The position numbers and the translations under genes are program-made. The notes beneath the pieces are model-generated. The model was not told the origin of the DNA. It saw only the letters and a list, made by a program, of their open reading frames with translations, and did no database searches. Shown here one piece after another: positions 20,738-31,738 of a DNA stretch of 64,000 bases (the first letter of the stretch is position 1; each line of letters starts with the position of its first letter). Source of the stretch: Oegoconia quadripuncta (Eukaryota > Arthropoda > Insecta > Lepidoptera > Autostichidae); contig OX438744.1 of the NCBI GenBank assembly GCA_949316235.1, positions 24,043,578 through 24,107,577 of the forward strand. The letters are read 5' to 3'.

Positions 20738-21090
20738 ATACACCGCCGGGAATCGAAGCCCCGACCTCCGCTTTGTAAACTTCCTGTCAGCGAATACAAC
20801 GGTTGCGGATTCGAATCCCGCGAGGAGTATGTTTTTTTTTTATGATTGACTGGAGTCGCGTTTGCCCACAATCTCACCTGATGGAAAGTGACGATGTGGT
20901 CGAAGATAAGCACGCGATCCCAGTAATTGCCTATTCACTGCTCTTGAAGATCCCAAGGTTGTGTGATGAATACGAACATTTATTTCCGAGTCATGATTGT
21001 TATATAAATAATTATATTATCCGTTATCTAGTATCAATAGTACAAGCTTCGCTTAGTCTGGGACTATAAATCTGAAATATTTATTTACTA
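20738..21090 (+). mobile_element. SINE mosaic: family-1 head (antisense) joined to a family-4 SINE split by a LINE tail
   Basis: 20745-20782 resembles an antisense family-1 head (GGGAATCGAAGCCCCGACCT). From about 20783 a family-4 head (GTCAGCGAATACAACGGTTG, GATTCGAATCCCG) follows. It is interrupted by a LINE 3' piece at about 20830-20957 (CACAATCTCACCTGATGG...ATCCCAAGG) and resumes at TGTGTGATGAATACGAACAT to 21085. Confidence 0.55.
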
Positions 21091-21707
21091 TTGAGGCAGA
21101 CAGGCGGTTATTTGCTATTGTAAATAGCTAGTTGATAATCTAAGACATAGAGTCTTATAGTGTCTACTTTCAGCGCACATAAACTTCCAAGGCATCGTTT
21201 CTTGGCCTACCTTTCTTTAAAAAATAAACAATAACATTTGTAGAGTACAGACAGTAGTCGACCTTGCACCGGTAACACGTTGGCCGCTGTATGGCGCAAG
21301 CGCAGACGGGTTTGTCTCTCGGACTGACTGTAGTGTCAACCTTTAGCTATCCAAACATTACTTCAGGAATATGGGAATTGTGAATTCAATTTGATACTCA
21401 AACTTTGAGTTCTAAGTCACACCAATGCCCCTAAATAAGACTTCCGTAACGACAACCGCGATTGATTTAGTTCTCGCAGTTGATTGGCTGTTTATATCTC
21501 GCTTGTAAGCATTGAAGCTTTAGCAATACAAGGTTATTTATTGTATACCTGAAACCTGATAATAGTTTGGTCAGAAGCACGTATAGAATCGTTTCCGGCT
21601 ATAAATATATGGCGTTATATATTTTTCCTTAATTATTTATCTAATTAATGAATAACAAGCGGAAATATGACAGTAACTGAATTCGCTACAATTCGTAATT
21701 TTTATTT
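21091..21707. other. No feature recognised
   Basis: Intergenic DNA with a slightly GC-richer patch near 21255-21330. I found no ORF, splice pair or repeat partner. Confidence 0.4.
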
Positions 21708-21888
21708 ATTTTTTTGTAGCCAATATAAATACATTTTTTTTGTAAATAAATACTTATTATAAATGAAAACATCCATAACTCGGGTACACATGTCCGTATT
21801 CATCACACAAACATATGCCCCTAGCGGGGTTCGAACCCGCAACCTTTTGGTATAGTGGTCAGAGTTGCTAACCACTACACCAAACAGG
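21708..21888 (-). mobile_element. SINE family 3, head plus body (antisense)
   Basis: GTTCGAACCCGCAACCTTTT (B box, antisense) and GCTAACCACTACACCAAACA (A box, antisense) match 11440-11495. The 3' part is truncated. Confidence 0.7.
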
Positions 21889-21980
21889 TCGTCAAACTAA
21901 TAAGGATGTGCAAAAGATTTAATTTTAAAGTATTAATGTCTACCGACAGTGAATGTCGAATGCGTGAAAATCGAGCTCCA

Positions 21981-22223
21981 GGGCCCGCAGTCTCGACATA
22001 GATAGCAACCGATTTCGGTCGTTAACTCCTAACGATCTTATTCTAAATGTTATAGTGTTCATAATCATATCGGTTTTTGTTGGAAGCCTGAATCGTAGTT
22101 TCAATGGAAACCGATATTTTGATACTAAAGACTCTAATTCTCCAATTAAAATAACATTGTTAGGACTTAACGACCGAATTCGATAACATAACGATCGCTA
22201 TCTATGTCGAGACTGCAGGCCCG
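21981..22223. mobile_element. Foldback MITE with GGGCCCGCAGTCTCGACATA ends
   Basis: GCAGTCTCGACATAGATAGC at 21987 is mirrored by GCTATCTATGTCGAGACTGC near 22198-22217. The inner arms GGTCGTTAACTCCTAACGAT and TTGTTAGGACTTAACGACC also pair. It is about 243 bp long with no ORF. Confidence 0.7.
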
Positions 22224-22622
22224 GGTTCGTTTTAGAATCACTATTTGAAACAAATTTATGTGCGAATTTGTTTTCTATAGATTTCCTTATTTTCCGCGTT
22301 ATTAAATTAAATTATTCGTTGTGATACCGGTTTCATCAAAAAATCAAATCTTAAATATATAATACCTATATGTAGAATATGTAAAAAAACTCGACTGAGA
22401 ACAAATACCGGTAAGTTTTACAAATGAAACGGAACGCAAGATTTAAAATCTATACCCAAACATAATATTATAACCTAATAAAATAATCTTTATAACCTTT
22501 TTTATTTAAATACTTAAGTAACAAAATTCAAATCACAAAGAATAACTTATACATATGTAAACACTAGTGCCTGAACCAGGTGTTCCTGTGTTCCTAGGTA
22601 GCTGATAGTGATTTCTTCATTA

Positions 22623-23211
22623 GGTTCAAACTTCAAGCATTTAGATATCACTAAATGGCTTATTGCATTTTGTAACGTGGTACTTTCAATGCTACGTTGA
22701 GGCGAATTATCTCGATTTTTTATCAAGCTTAATGTGAGCGGTTTCTGAATGGAATTAGTCCCTCACTGACACCATACGTAGGAATTACATTTTATATTGA
22801 GGTAAAAGGTATGTCCATCCCTTTCTAACATACCCATTATTTATATTTCCGTCTCATTCTTAGATAATTTCTGGTCAATCGTTAAATCTTTAATTTTTAA
22901 CTACTTTCTAAAAACCTTTTTATAGCGTCCATTCGATGTAGAAAAATATCCCTAACCTCCCACAGCGAGGGTTCCTTTTAAGGATTCGTAGTCTAATTTT
23001 TATTTCGTTCATTAATCGATTTCCCAGTCTAGTAACTATAAATAATATTAGAGCAATATATAATATAAATGTGTGCTGCAGCAGCACAAAAGTTTACCAT
23101 TTTCAACAGATTTCCCTGTGTTGTAGCGGTAGAAGTTTGCACATACTGACTGACAGATAAATGCAATAAGCCATATTATTTACTGATATCTAAATGCTTG
23201 AAGTTTGAACC
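22623..23211. mobile_element. Non-autonomous DNA element with about 50-bp inverted repeats
   Basis: GGTTCAAACTTCAAGCATTT at 22623 is the exact reverse complement of AAATGCTTGAAGTTTGAACC ending at 23211. Pairing continues through AGATATCA and ATGGCTTATTGCATTT. TA flanks both ends. The 589-bp interior is non-coding. Confidence 0.75.
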
Positions 23212-23251
23212 TAGTAAATAATAACGTATTAATAAATACTTGACTTAGGAG

Positions 23252-23640
23252 CTTCGGTCGCTCAGCGCTTAAGACGCGGTCTCCCAATTCGGGAGGTCCG
23301 AATTCGATTCCCAGGCAGGCCATGTACCAATGAGTTTTTAAATTTAATTTAATTACTTATTATTATTATTATTAAATTCTTTATTGCACACAAAAATAAA
23401 ATACAAAGAACATTTAACATAGATGATGAAGTATACTAAGGCGGTCTTATCGCTGATAGCGATTTCTTCCAGACAACCTCAGTTAAAGTTAAAGTGAAAA
23501 AATACTTATATGCATTTTTCCGACTGCTCGTAAAACGGTGATGGAGAAATATAAATTCAAAGGCATGTGGACTACGGCCCATGCTCCCTCATATACGGGG
23601 GAAGGGGATATTTACGGGCTGATGATGATGATGCAATTAC
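23252..23640 (+). mobile_element. SINE family 2 with a nested LINE tail
   Basis: Head GCTCAGCGCTTAAGACGCGG and GGTCCGAATTCGATTCCCAG, body from ATAAATTCAAAGGCATGTGG. Between them, about 23358-23498 holds an antisense LINE 3' end that begins with (TTA)n and TTCTTTATTGCACAC. Confidence 0.65.
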
Positions 23641-23642
23641 TT

Positions 23643-23664
23643 CACACACACACACACACACACA
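23643..23664. repeat. (CA)n microsatellite
   Basis: Eleven CA-type dinucleotides following the SINE body. Confidence 0.85.
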
Positions 23665-23892
23665 GCCTCCTCTCACTGGGAGAAGGCATGGGCCATAATC
23701 CAACACGCGGGCCAGTGCGGATTGGTCGATTTGTATCAGACTAGTGATCACCTGACAGTCAGTGTTAAAAACCCCTGTAGGCCACCGACTTGGCTTAACG
23801 ACTGCCTTCTATTGAATACAACCGGGACCGATTATATTTAACGTGCCCTACGAAACACGGAAACACACATTGAAATGCGTCAGTCATTGTTT

Positions 23893-24490
23893 GAAATGAA
23901 ATGAAATGAAATGAAAATCATTTATTCATGTAGGCAATACAATATGCACTTATGAACGTCATTTGTTTTTTAAACTACCACTAGCTCAGAACGCGACCAC
24001 TACTGAGAAGAGCTAGCGAGAAGCTTAGAGGGTTTGTCTCTTTTCAATCAACATTTACAATCAAGAAAGGTTACAACAATTTTATATATCGTGTAGAGGA
24101 GCCGTTTAATCCCATGGATTACTTTCATTAATGTAGTCTGAAATTTTGTAATATCCCTTTAATAATTTTTGTTTTATAATAAGTTTAAATTTATTAAGCG
24201 GAAGATTCCGTATATCCATGGGAACCTTGTTGTAGAAGCGCACACATTGACCCCTGAATGACTTAGTAACTTTACTAAGTCTACTAAAAGCTTTTTGCTC
24301 CTTGTATTGACATTATGTCGGTCACAATGTTTCTCGAATGAATATATATTTCTCTTAACATATACAAGATTTTCATATATATATTGTGACGAAAATGTTA
24401 AAATATTAATTTCTTTTAAGCGTTTAGCTTTGCTAATCGACAAAAGCGAAAGCGACTGCGCCACGAGAGAAATATGTTATACATGTAAAT
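23893..24490 (-). pseudogene. 5'-truncated LINE with (TTTCA)n tail, C-terminal ORF remnant
   Basis: The minus-strand frame 24464-24174 has the C-terminal signature of CR1/Rex-like LINEs (QYIYENLVYVKRN, then NTRSKKLLVDL). The tail at the left is TGAAATGAAATGAAATGAAA (23896-23919), i.e. sense (TTTCA)n. The 3' UTR segment at 23950-24050 recurs in sense at 46855-46940. The catalytic RT core is absent. Confidence 0.75.
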
Positions 24491-24905
24491 TACGGTATTA
24501 GGAACTTCAATTGAACTCTGTCCGAATTTGTGTTTGACACAATAATTGTAAGGAAAAATTTCTTCACTCGTGATTGTATGTAAATGTTTGACTTAAAAAT
24601 AATAGATATACAATAGAATAGATAAGCAAATGCTCTATTTAGTATGAGGTCAATATTTTGTGTAAGAATGAATGAAACAGAATGAATCAATACTATACGT
24701 AGGTGAATTACAAATCTAAGTTTGCTTTTAGTTGACTACTTGTTGTGCTGTAGGTACGAGTACATACAACATAGTCCAGTAAAAATACGCAATTTTTATG
24801 GTTTAACTGCCTACAATTTTAAAGTTCCTCATTTTTTGTAGAAGGGCAGAGTACTCAACAGTAATAAAATAAAAATGTTTTCTAACAAAGCTGTAGCCTG
24901 CTTTA
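24491..24905. other. No feature recognised
   Basis: AT-rich DNA. Any continuation of the LINE at 23893-24490 is too degraded to place. Confidence 0.35.
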
Positions 24906-25018
24906 GGTATAAATTAATAAATAAATAAATATCTTTAGACATACACAGCGCCATCTAGTTCCACAGTAAGCAACTATAGGCTTGTGTTGTGAATACTAGA
25001 TGGTTGATATACTACATA
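24906..25018 (-). mobile_element. SINE family 3, 3' half (antisense)
   Basis: AAATAAATAAATATCTTTAG, then CAGCGCCATCTAGTTCCACA and TAGATGGTTGATA, match 11246-11340. Confidence 0.65.
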
Positions 25019-25093
25019 AATACATTTCTTTTTGACTTATTATATATTTAATATAAATATATAGTATAGATATTTAGATATAAAACCTACAAT

Positions 25094-25219
25094 GGGATCG
25101 ATTCGGATGTACACCAACTAAACTAAAACCAGTTTTAAATTAGTACTGTCTCTTTCTCCCTGGAACAGTACGATGCGACGGCACCACGGTTTTAGTTTAG
25201 TTGGTGTTGAATCGACACC
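25094..25219. mobile_element. Foldback MITE family B, copy 2
   Basis: ATCGATTCGGATGTACACCA at the left and TTGGTGTTGAATCGACACC at the right. The right arm has lost an internal segment, so the arms pair imperfectly. Confidence 0.8.
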
Positions 25220-25439
25220 AATATTAAATTAAAGTTACCACAGTGAACTTCATACCTTTGTAGAAGATGCTAAGATTTCCTTAAACAATTTTCTAAAATA
25301 TTAATCAATGGCTACTTTATATTTTCTAAAAATAGTTTATTGAATCGTGATATTTGCCCTCGGTGAAATTTTTCATAAATGTAGAAAGTTATTGATTGAT
25401 TAGTTAATAGTTATTGATTAATAGTTACGGAGTTTTAAG

Positions 25440-25690
25440 TATATTTATTTACATATTTATTTATATGTATCATTAGCATGTAGGTATGTTTTATTTTATT
25501 AAGGTATTTACTTATTTATGTATGGACATAATATAGTCATTAGTGTGTACTTATTTGTTTTAGTTTAAATTTACTGTTATTTGTATACGAAAATATACTA
25601 TTTTCTAACTAACCCTATGGTTGACTGGAAGAAATCCCTCAACGGGATAAGTCCGCCTTTGTACTCATACTCTGTACCTATGTAAAATGA
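25440..25690 (+). mobile_element. LINE/SINE 3' tail fragment
   Basis: TTTATTAAGGTATTTACTTA and GAAGAAATCCCTCAACGGGA, then AAGTCCGCCTTTGTAC, are shared with the antisense tail at 17895-18060. Confidence 0.45.
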
Positions 25691-25744
25691 ATGTTGAATG
25701 AAAAAGCTTTTACAAATATATAAATAAACAATATATTCACAGTA

Positions 25745-25815
25745 CCAATGAAATTCAACCTGCGACCTCCGAATCGTAAACCCTATGTTGTTTACATTAA
25801 TCCATGGAGGCTGTC
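25745..25815 (-). mobile_element. SINE family 1, head fragment (antisense)
   Basis: ACCTGCGACCTCCGAATCGT and GTTGTTTACATTAATCCATG match the family-1 tRNA-like head. Confidence 0.6.
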
Positions 25816-26584
25816 CAAATGATATTACAAAAATAAAGTAACTTTGTATAACGAAGTTGATACAGTTGTTATCTAAGTAACAAATTTTGTTATACAAAGT
25901 GCAGTATCTTTATTTAAAATCTAGGTAATTATTGAAGTTGGATTCTTGCAATAAGGTAAGATTACTTTATAGTAAGAGTAAATTCCACTATCCCACATGG
26001 CCGCAACGTGTTTGGGTGAAGGTTGTCTTACACAGAATTGTCGATTAATATACATGACAAAGAGTCATTAAAGTTGTCTGTTTAGGAAACGATTGAGTCA
26101 ACTAGGTAGGTAAAATCATTAAAAAAACAAGTTTCACGGATGGCAGATTGTGATAAAATAAAATATATCTGATATTAGCAAACAAAGAAGCTTCCTATTC
26201 CGTACCCTACAATATTAGTGAAACGTTGTAGGAATGTAGATGATTAATAAATGCGAAGTGTCTGTATGTTACATTTTGGCGAAAGCTCTATACCGAATGT
26301 ATTGAAATTTTCCAAACAGGCAGCCGGACCTCTAAGGAGACGCATAGGACAAGACATAAAATACAGTAATAATAAGACACAAAAAGTCCGCGATAAAGTA
26401 ATTCCATGAATATAAAAATAAGTCTTTAAGTATGTTATTCGATATCTCCAACGCAAGAGAGCTGGCAGCATGTACGTTATGCTAAAATACTAAGTGGAAT
26501 TAAGCTATATTGTTAATGCAAAAATTGTGCAAAATAGTGCCCAAAAGAAAAAAAATATACCACTGTAGTTTAAACGTTATTCAA
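25816..26584. other. No feature recognised
   Basis: AT-rich intergenic DNA. The minus-strand ORF at 26244-26471 has no recognisable domain. Confidence 0.4.
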
Positions 26585-26721
26585 TACTAGCTTTCCGCCC
26601 CCGGCTTTGCTTGCGTGGTCTAGATTTATCACGGATATATTTAATTTGTTTATCCCGCGGGAACTACTCAGTTTATCGGGGTATAAAATATCCTATGTCT
26701 TAATCCAGGTTATATTCTACC
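26585..26721 (+). repeat. Lepidopteran 'CCCGCGGCTTCG' repeat, left part, split by a transposon
   Basis: TAGCTTTCCGCCCCCGGCTT, GCGTGGTCTAGATTTATC and TATCCCGCGGGAACTACTCA match 63343 and 33164. The text stops at CTACCTA and resumes as TACCAAAT at 28659, on the far side of the mariner-type element. Confidence 0.7.
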
Positions 26722-26723
26722 TA

Positions 26724-28658
26724 TACAGAGTGGAAAGTTTCAATGGGGCAGCCAAGGGAGAGGTACCTTAATCGTTGCAGCTACAAGAAATTGGTCTTAG
26801 GAGACTATCCATAATTTTTCAAAAAAATTTCATTCCCATTCACAGATTTTCAAAAAAATGTACGGTTAGCCAGAAAATTACCATTTCTCACAAAAATTTT
26901 TTTTGATGCTAATCGATGCTGTTTCGTATGCTGATCAAAAAGTTCCATGGGACCAACTGAAGTTTCAGTACTAGAAAAGTTAGAAATCAAAAAAAACTTT
27001 TCCCATACATATGCAGTCAATTAATTTTGTTTCACTTGGAACTTACGTAACCTCGATAGTTTTCTGAAAAAAGATTTACTTACCTACCTAGTTCAAATTC
27101 AAATAAGCTTTAAATTTCGAACTTTGTTTTCTTTTTAAAATGCGTGCTTTTGCGAGTAGGTGCTTTTAGTTATTATTTTTTGCAAAAATGAGCTCAAATT
27201 CTGAACGTTTAGACTTGCTGGAAGCTTATTTTGTAAATAATAAAAATTCATTTGGTGCGTTGCAATGGTACAGGAGGAGATATCCAAATCGACGACCAGA
27301 AAGGTTATTACAAACCTTATAAGAAACTTAGCCGAAGGTGGTTCTTTTAAGAAGAAATCTGTACGTCAACCATTTGTTTTAGACGAAAATTTGGAAATTT
27401 CCATTTTAACATTAGTCGAAGCGTTTCCCGAAACATCTTCAAGAGTCGTCGCTAAAGAAGTTGATGTCTCGCATACCCTGGTACTGAAAGTATGGAAGAA
27501 ATATGGATATAAATGTTTTCGACATGGGCGACTAGTTCAAGCTTTACATACAGGGGATGCCGCTCGTAGACTAGTTTTCTGCAGATGGTTAAATGGGAAA
27601 ATAAGTAGAGATATGCAATTCCTTGATTACATATTATGGTCTGATGAAACGAATTTTTCAAACAACGGTATGTACAACCGGCGAAATAATCATTATTGGA
27701 GCCAAGAAAATCCTCTCAGACTTTGGGAAACCCATAATCAAATTCGATTTTCTTTTAATTGTTGGTGTGGTTTAAAGGGAAACGAAGTAGTAATGGTGGA
27801 ATTTTATGAGGGCAACTTAAATTCCGACACTTACAATAACATAATATGAGAAAATGTATCAAACATTATTGATAATCTACCATTATCAGAATCACGAAGA
27901 GTTTATTTTCAACAAGATGGTGCTCCTGCACACAACAGCCGAAACACTCGTTGTTCTTTGAATAGACAATTTGGTGAGCAGTGGATTGGGACTCATGGCC
28001 CTGTTTCTTGGCCAGCGCGTAGTCCGGACTTAACGCCGCTTGATTTCTTCCTGTGGGGTTATTTAAAAAAAGAAATTTATAAAAAGAAATATGACAGTGT
28101 GGAAGAATTAAAAAACTCGCTCTGTACAACTTTGTATGGAATTCATCCAAATAAATTATTGGCCGCCACGCGGTCAGTACGAAAACGAATACATTTATGC
28201 ATTAATCAAAATGGAGAACATTTTGAGCACCTTATATCATAAAGTTATTAATAAAAATAATTATTATTTTTGAAATAATTTTATTGTTTGATTGCATATG
28301 CATCTTCTTAATCATTTTTGTAGCTACAACAAAAAGTTACCTCTTGTTATGGCCTGACAAAAAAATCTAAGTACTTTAAATGTATGAAAAAAGTTTTTTT
28401 TGATTTCTGACTTTTCTAGTACCTCAGTTGGTCCCATAGAACTTTTTGATCAGCATACGGAACAGGATCGATTAGTATCAAACATTTTTTTTGTGAAAAA
28501 TGGTAATTTTCTTGCTAACCGTACATTTTTTTGAAAATCTGTGAATGGGAATTAAATTTTTTTGAAAAATTATGGATAGTCTCCTAAGACCAATTTCTTG
28601 TAGCTGCAACGATTAAGGTACCTCCCTTGGCTGCCCCATTGAAACTTTCCACCCTGTA
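26724..28658 (+). mobile_element. IS630/Tc1/mariner-type transposon, second family, inactive
   Basis: The ends TACAGAGTGGAAAGTTTC and GAAACTTTCCACCCTGTA lie next to TA at 26722-26723 and 28659-28660. The inverted repeats extend about 285 bp (to TTTTTTCCCATACAT and ATGTATGAAAAAAG). The transposase gene inside is broken. The ends resemble those of 18161-20284 only in the first bases and overall layout. Confidence 0.88.
27188..28242 (+). pseudogene. mariner-superfamily transposase, broken
   Basis: It starts at ATG 27188 with a helix-turn-helix N terminus (DLLEAYFVNN). A one-base shift near 27275-27305 moves the reading to the frame that starts at 27265. That frame carries the second helix-turn-helix and the first catalytic Asp (LWSDETNFSNNG). 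An in-frame TGA at 27847-27849 interrupts it. After the stop the same frame continues to 28242 with the second Asp (FQQDGAPAHNSR) and third Asp (SPDLTPLDFFLWG), 41 residues apart. It is clearly homologous to the intact transposase at 18509-19570, including the NFSNNGMYNR block and FEHLI ending, but diverged, so it is a separate lineage and not a copy. With one frameshift and one stop it is non-functional as it stands. Confidence 0.9.
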
Positions 28659-28857
28659 TACCAAATTACCTCAATAATATTCATGCTACCATTAAGTCAG
28701 GGCATGGAATTAAATCGTTGCCAAGTATAGCCAAGCCAAAATAACGTCCTAAATATCCAGAAAAATTAAGCCACCATAATGCTATCAATATCGCTAAATG
28801 GCGGCAGAGTGACATAAGATTAGCTAAACGAACATTTGCCCTATAGTTCCAAGAATT

Positions 28858-28990
28858 GATGGCCGCTCTGGAATGGAGACCACGCACCGGCGAGCACAGC
28901 ACGCAAAGTCGCCGGAAGTCGCTGGTTGCAGGCCGCTCCCAATTGGACGCTCCGGAAGTCAATAGCGGAGGCGTATGTTCAGTTATTAAA
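28858..28990 (+). pseudogene. RTE-type LINE ORF C-terminal fragment
   Basis: One frame reads through the RTE signature (key residues KVAGSRWLQAAPN and IAEAYVQ), which lies near the end of RTE/BovB-type ORFs. Frameshifts lie upstream. Confidence 0.6.
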
Positions 28991-29032
28991 TTAATTTAAA
29001 TTTATCTTCCGTAAGGCGACCGACAGGAGTAT

Positions 29033-29160
29033 CAGTGGCTCAGCGGTTAAGACGCGGTCCCCCAATTTGGGTGGTCCGGGTTCGATTCTCAGGCAAGCGA
29101 TGCACCAATGAGTTGTTAAATTTAATTTTATTACTATTACGGGCTGTTTACGGGCTGATG
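29033..29160 (+). mobile_element. SINE family 2, short copy
   Basis: GTGGCTCAGCGGTTAAGACG, GGTCCGGGTTCGATTCTCAG and ATGCACCAATGAGTTGTTAA. Most of the body is missing. Confidence 0.65.
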
Positions 29161-29753
29161 ATGAAGACGACAGTGCCTTACCCGGAACATTTCTCGCGGC
29201 TTCTTGTGGGAACATGAACTCAGTGATACACTTCCCTTCACTTGTACAGTCTGAAGCGGAGATTGTAGTCCGTCATGATGCAATCTAAATTTTGTCAGGA
29301 AATCATAAATGTTCTTCATAAGTACTTTCAGTGCATTGTAAAACTCAGTGATTGATGTAACTAAATAACAAATTATCCAAAACCGTTTAGGGTTTCCTAA
29401 AAAACTTAATTTAGTTTATGAAGGTATATACAGGTTCCTCTGTTTCAGACTGTACACAATTATTGACTTTTACGGCACAATACTCTGTCTTTATTACATC
29501 AAATCAGAGCAAATTCGGTTTCATATTCAGCTAACATTTACAGAGGACCAAATTAGCTAGCAGTTTGTAAAAAAAACACGTTATCATTTAAAAATTATCA
29601 TCCTGTTTATCTAGATTTATATTTACACACATTTTCTGCATTACACACACACCCGTAAAGATATCCTAACTTACACATACAATAGTTTAGTCTCTAAGTG
29701 AAATTTCATGTATCTATCACTTATTATAAGTACAATAATCACTACACTTCACA
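29161..29753. other. Probable 3' flank/UTR of the 29754-29990 gene plus unassigned DNA
   Basis: AATAAA on the minus strand (plus TTTATT near 29490) could serve as poly(A) signal for the gene at 29754-29990. Around 29175-29240, TCGCGGCTTCTTGTGGGAAC and CACTTCCCTTCACTTGTACA resemble part of the inverted repeat pair at 33470 and 38940. Confidence 0.4.
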
Positions 29754-29990
29754 TCACTCATCATCCAAATCGAACCACAGCGAGGTGACACTCCTCCCCT
29801 GCTCACCCCTAGCTTGCTCCTCCGTAATGATTCTCAGGACCACAACCTCCATCATGCACAGGGCGAACAGAATCACAAATACGGCGAAGTTAGAACCTTG
29901 ATGATGAAACTGGAAGGATGCAGGTAGAGGTCCTGGAGGTGGCCACGCTGCTATTCCAAATGTGACTAAACTTGACACGCCTGAAAGCAT
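29754..29990 (-). CDS. Small single-pass membrane protein, probable host gene
   Basis: The 78-codon ORF starts at ATG 29990 in a good context (CCAAGGATGC). It has a mildly hydrophobic N terminus, a Pro-rich linker (WPPPGPLPASF), one strong transmembrane segment at about residues 36-54 (FAVFVILFALCMMEVVVL) and an acidic C-terminal tail ending SLWFDLDDE. Upstream there is a GC-richer, CpG-containing block (30060-30200) that could be the promoter. Downstream, minus-strand AATAAA occurs about 260 nt past the stop. Composition and hydropathy look real and it matches no transposon family here. The family was not recognised. It could also be the last exon of a spliced gene. Confidence 0.6.
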   Translation of the reverse strand: MLSGVSSLVTFGIAAWPPPGPLPASFQFHHQGSNFAVFVILFALCMMEVVVLRIITEEQARGEQGRSVTSLWFDLDDE

Positions 29991-30049
29991 CCTTGGCTTT
30001 GAGTCATCACTTCACAAGTTATTTATCGATTTACGATTGTCGTTGATAA

Positions 30050-30215
30050 AAAAATAGCGTTGGTACACGTGTTGAGTCGCCGAGGGTGTCTGTAGCAATG
30101 TTTACGTTGGCGAGCAATCAGACGCGCGCTCGCCGGCGACGGTACGGCAACCTCCAATGCGCCTGCACCGAAAGCTGTTGCAATGAAACGCGTCTTATGA
30201 AATATGAATCGTATT
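30050..30215 (-). promoter_or_regulatory. CpG-richer block, candidate promoter of the 29754-29990 gene
   Basis: The block contains clustered CpG (GACGCGCGCTCGCCGGCGAC) in otherwise AT-rich DNA, directly upstream of the minus-strand ORF. No TATA box was assigned. Confidence 0.35.
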
Positions 30216-30459
30216 AGTTAGATTCCCGCGTTGGGAAATGGTGTGAATGCGGGTGAACGCAAAGTTTTTGCGGTCAAGGCTAACTGGGCGCTGGGCACAG
30301 TGGCCACTATAATGCTAACCTTTTACTGATAATTATAGATAAACCTTAGGCGGGAATTCGGGGAGCGATTTTGCATATTTTCTTTATATTTCGTGTTATT
30401 TGTTTAATTTAAGTTTTGGTGTGATAAAAGGTGTTAATGATGGTAACGGAGAAGAGATG

Positions 30460-30720
30460 CCTCTTGGCCACAGTTGAGAACCGAAGGATAAAGATGATAG
30501 GTCCCCTGATACGACACGACATTTTTTTGAAGAACATAATTGAGGGAAAGATTGATGGAAATACGAAGGGGAAGACCTAGGTGCAATTACTTTGACCAAT
30601 TGAAGGAAAAGGTGAATGTCGCGTCGTACCGAGTGGTATCGAGGGTGGTAAGCCTCTGCTTACGTCTCTCTAGACGTGGTCATTACTCCACCGACAAGAG
30701 CATAGCTCTTAATTTGAAGA
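30460..30720 (+). pseudogene. RTE-type LINE ORF C-terminal fragment, frameshifted
   Basis: One frame gives RRIKMIGPLIRHD and FLKNIIEGKIDG, then a stop. After a one-base shift another frame gives GRPRCNYFDQLKEKV. These are standard RTE-clade C-terminal motifs. The tail AAGAGCATAGCTCTTAA resembles 12755-12777. Confidence 0.65.
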
Positions 30721-30834
30721 AAATCACTAATCGGAGATTGACTGTGTACTGCTATGTGAAATATGGATGCGTACACTGAAGTGTTTTGTTGTCGTGGTCG
30801 CACGTGAAGCCACCAAAAAGACGCTCTCATATAA

Positions 30835-31292
30835 TTGAAAATCAATGAAAATATGAACTCACTGGGTAATGATTTCACGCACGGGCAGAAATGTCGCCCG
30901 AATAGTAGAAGGAAACAAAAAAATATATATCTAAATCCCTCTGGCTGGTTTGCACATCTAATGAGGAAAGCGGACTCTCCCAATTGCGATGTTTGTGGTA
31001 CGGTCGATGATGTGCAACATCTGCTGATGGAATGTGTCAAGAACCAGAGGGAAAGGAATGCTCTGGTGAGCAAATTGCATATCAATCTTTTCGATATTGG
31101 CATTATTCATAGCATTTTAGCAGACCCTTACTCAGAGGCGGCGAGATTGTTTTGCAATTTAGTTGCACTTCGGGGTACCCCTCCGTAACTTTGTCCAGCT
31201 AAATAAATGTATGCAAACTAGGGAGACAATGGGACTGACATGTCTAAATGTGGACAAAAGTCCCTAAACATAAATAAAGATTAAAAAAAAAA
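30835..31292 (+). pseudogene. 5'-truncated LINE (I/R1-like) with poly(A) tail
   Basis: The frame 30835-31188 encodes the Cys-rich end of an I/R1-group ORF2 (key residues CDVCGTVDDVQHLLMEC). A 3' UTR and AATAAAGATT then 16 or more A at 31270-31290 follow. RT and endonuclease are absent. Confidence 0.7.
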
Positions 31293-31434
31293 AAAAAATC
31301 TTAATAAATTTTATAAATAAATAAATCATCAAAGCATGGTCCGATTTCGGTGTTTTTATATGAAAGACTAAACGAAAGGACAGGTTCATAACCATGTTTG
31401 ATATTTAGCTTTTAACACTTTTTAGTGTATTGTG

Positions 31435-31735
31435 ATGGAACCGCCTCCATGGCACAATGTAAACAACATTGGGTTTACGATTCGGAGGTCGCGAGTTCGA
31501 TCCCCAGCGGGGTACATGTTTAAGTACTCTGTTTGGTTGGTAGGGCATTTTAAATGTCCGCCTGGCAGCCAAGCAGCAATGTTAATAGCATTGTTGTGTT
31601 CCGGTTGTCAGAGATAAGATAGCCAGCCCCCAAATGTGTTGGGGTTTCCGGGTCCACGCTTCCACCTTCGGCCTCATCTTCACTTAACATCAGTATGATT
31701 GAGGTCAAATACCAATCCGTTATAAGTACATAAAA
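31435..31735 (+). mobile_element. SINE family 1, near full length
   Basis: Head ACCGCCTCCATGGCACAATG, B box GAGTTCGATCCCCAGCGGGG, body AATGTTAATAGCATTGTTGT, end CTTCACTTAACATCAGTATG and a terminal A run (31730-31738). Confidence 0.8.
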
Positions 31736-31738
31736 AAA

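Noticed and set aside
23640..23665. (CA)n tract as regulatory Z-DNA element
   Set aside because: Simple dinucleotide run at the end of a SINE; nothing suggests function.
30660..31103. 147-codon minus-strand ORF at 30660-31103
   Set aside because: Antisense of the LINE C-terminal remnant on the plus strand (Cys-rich HLLMEC motif); composition is explained by that.
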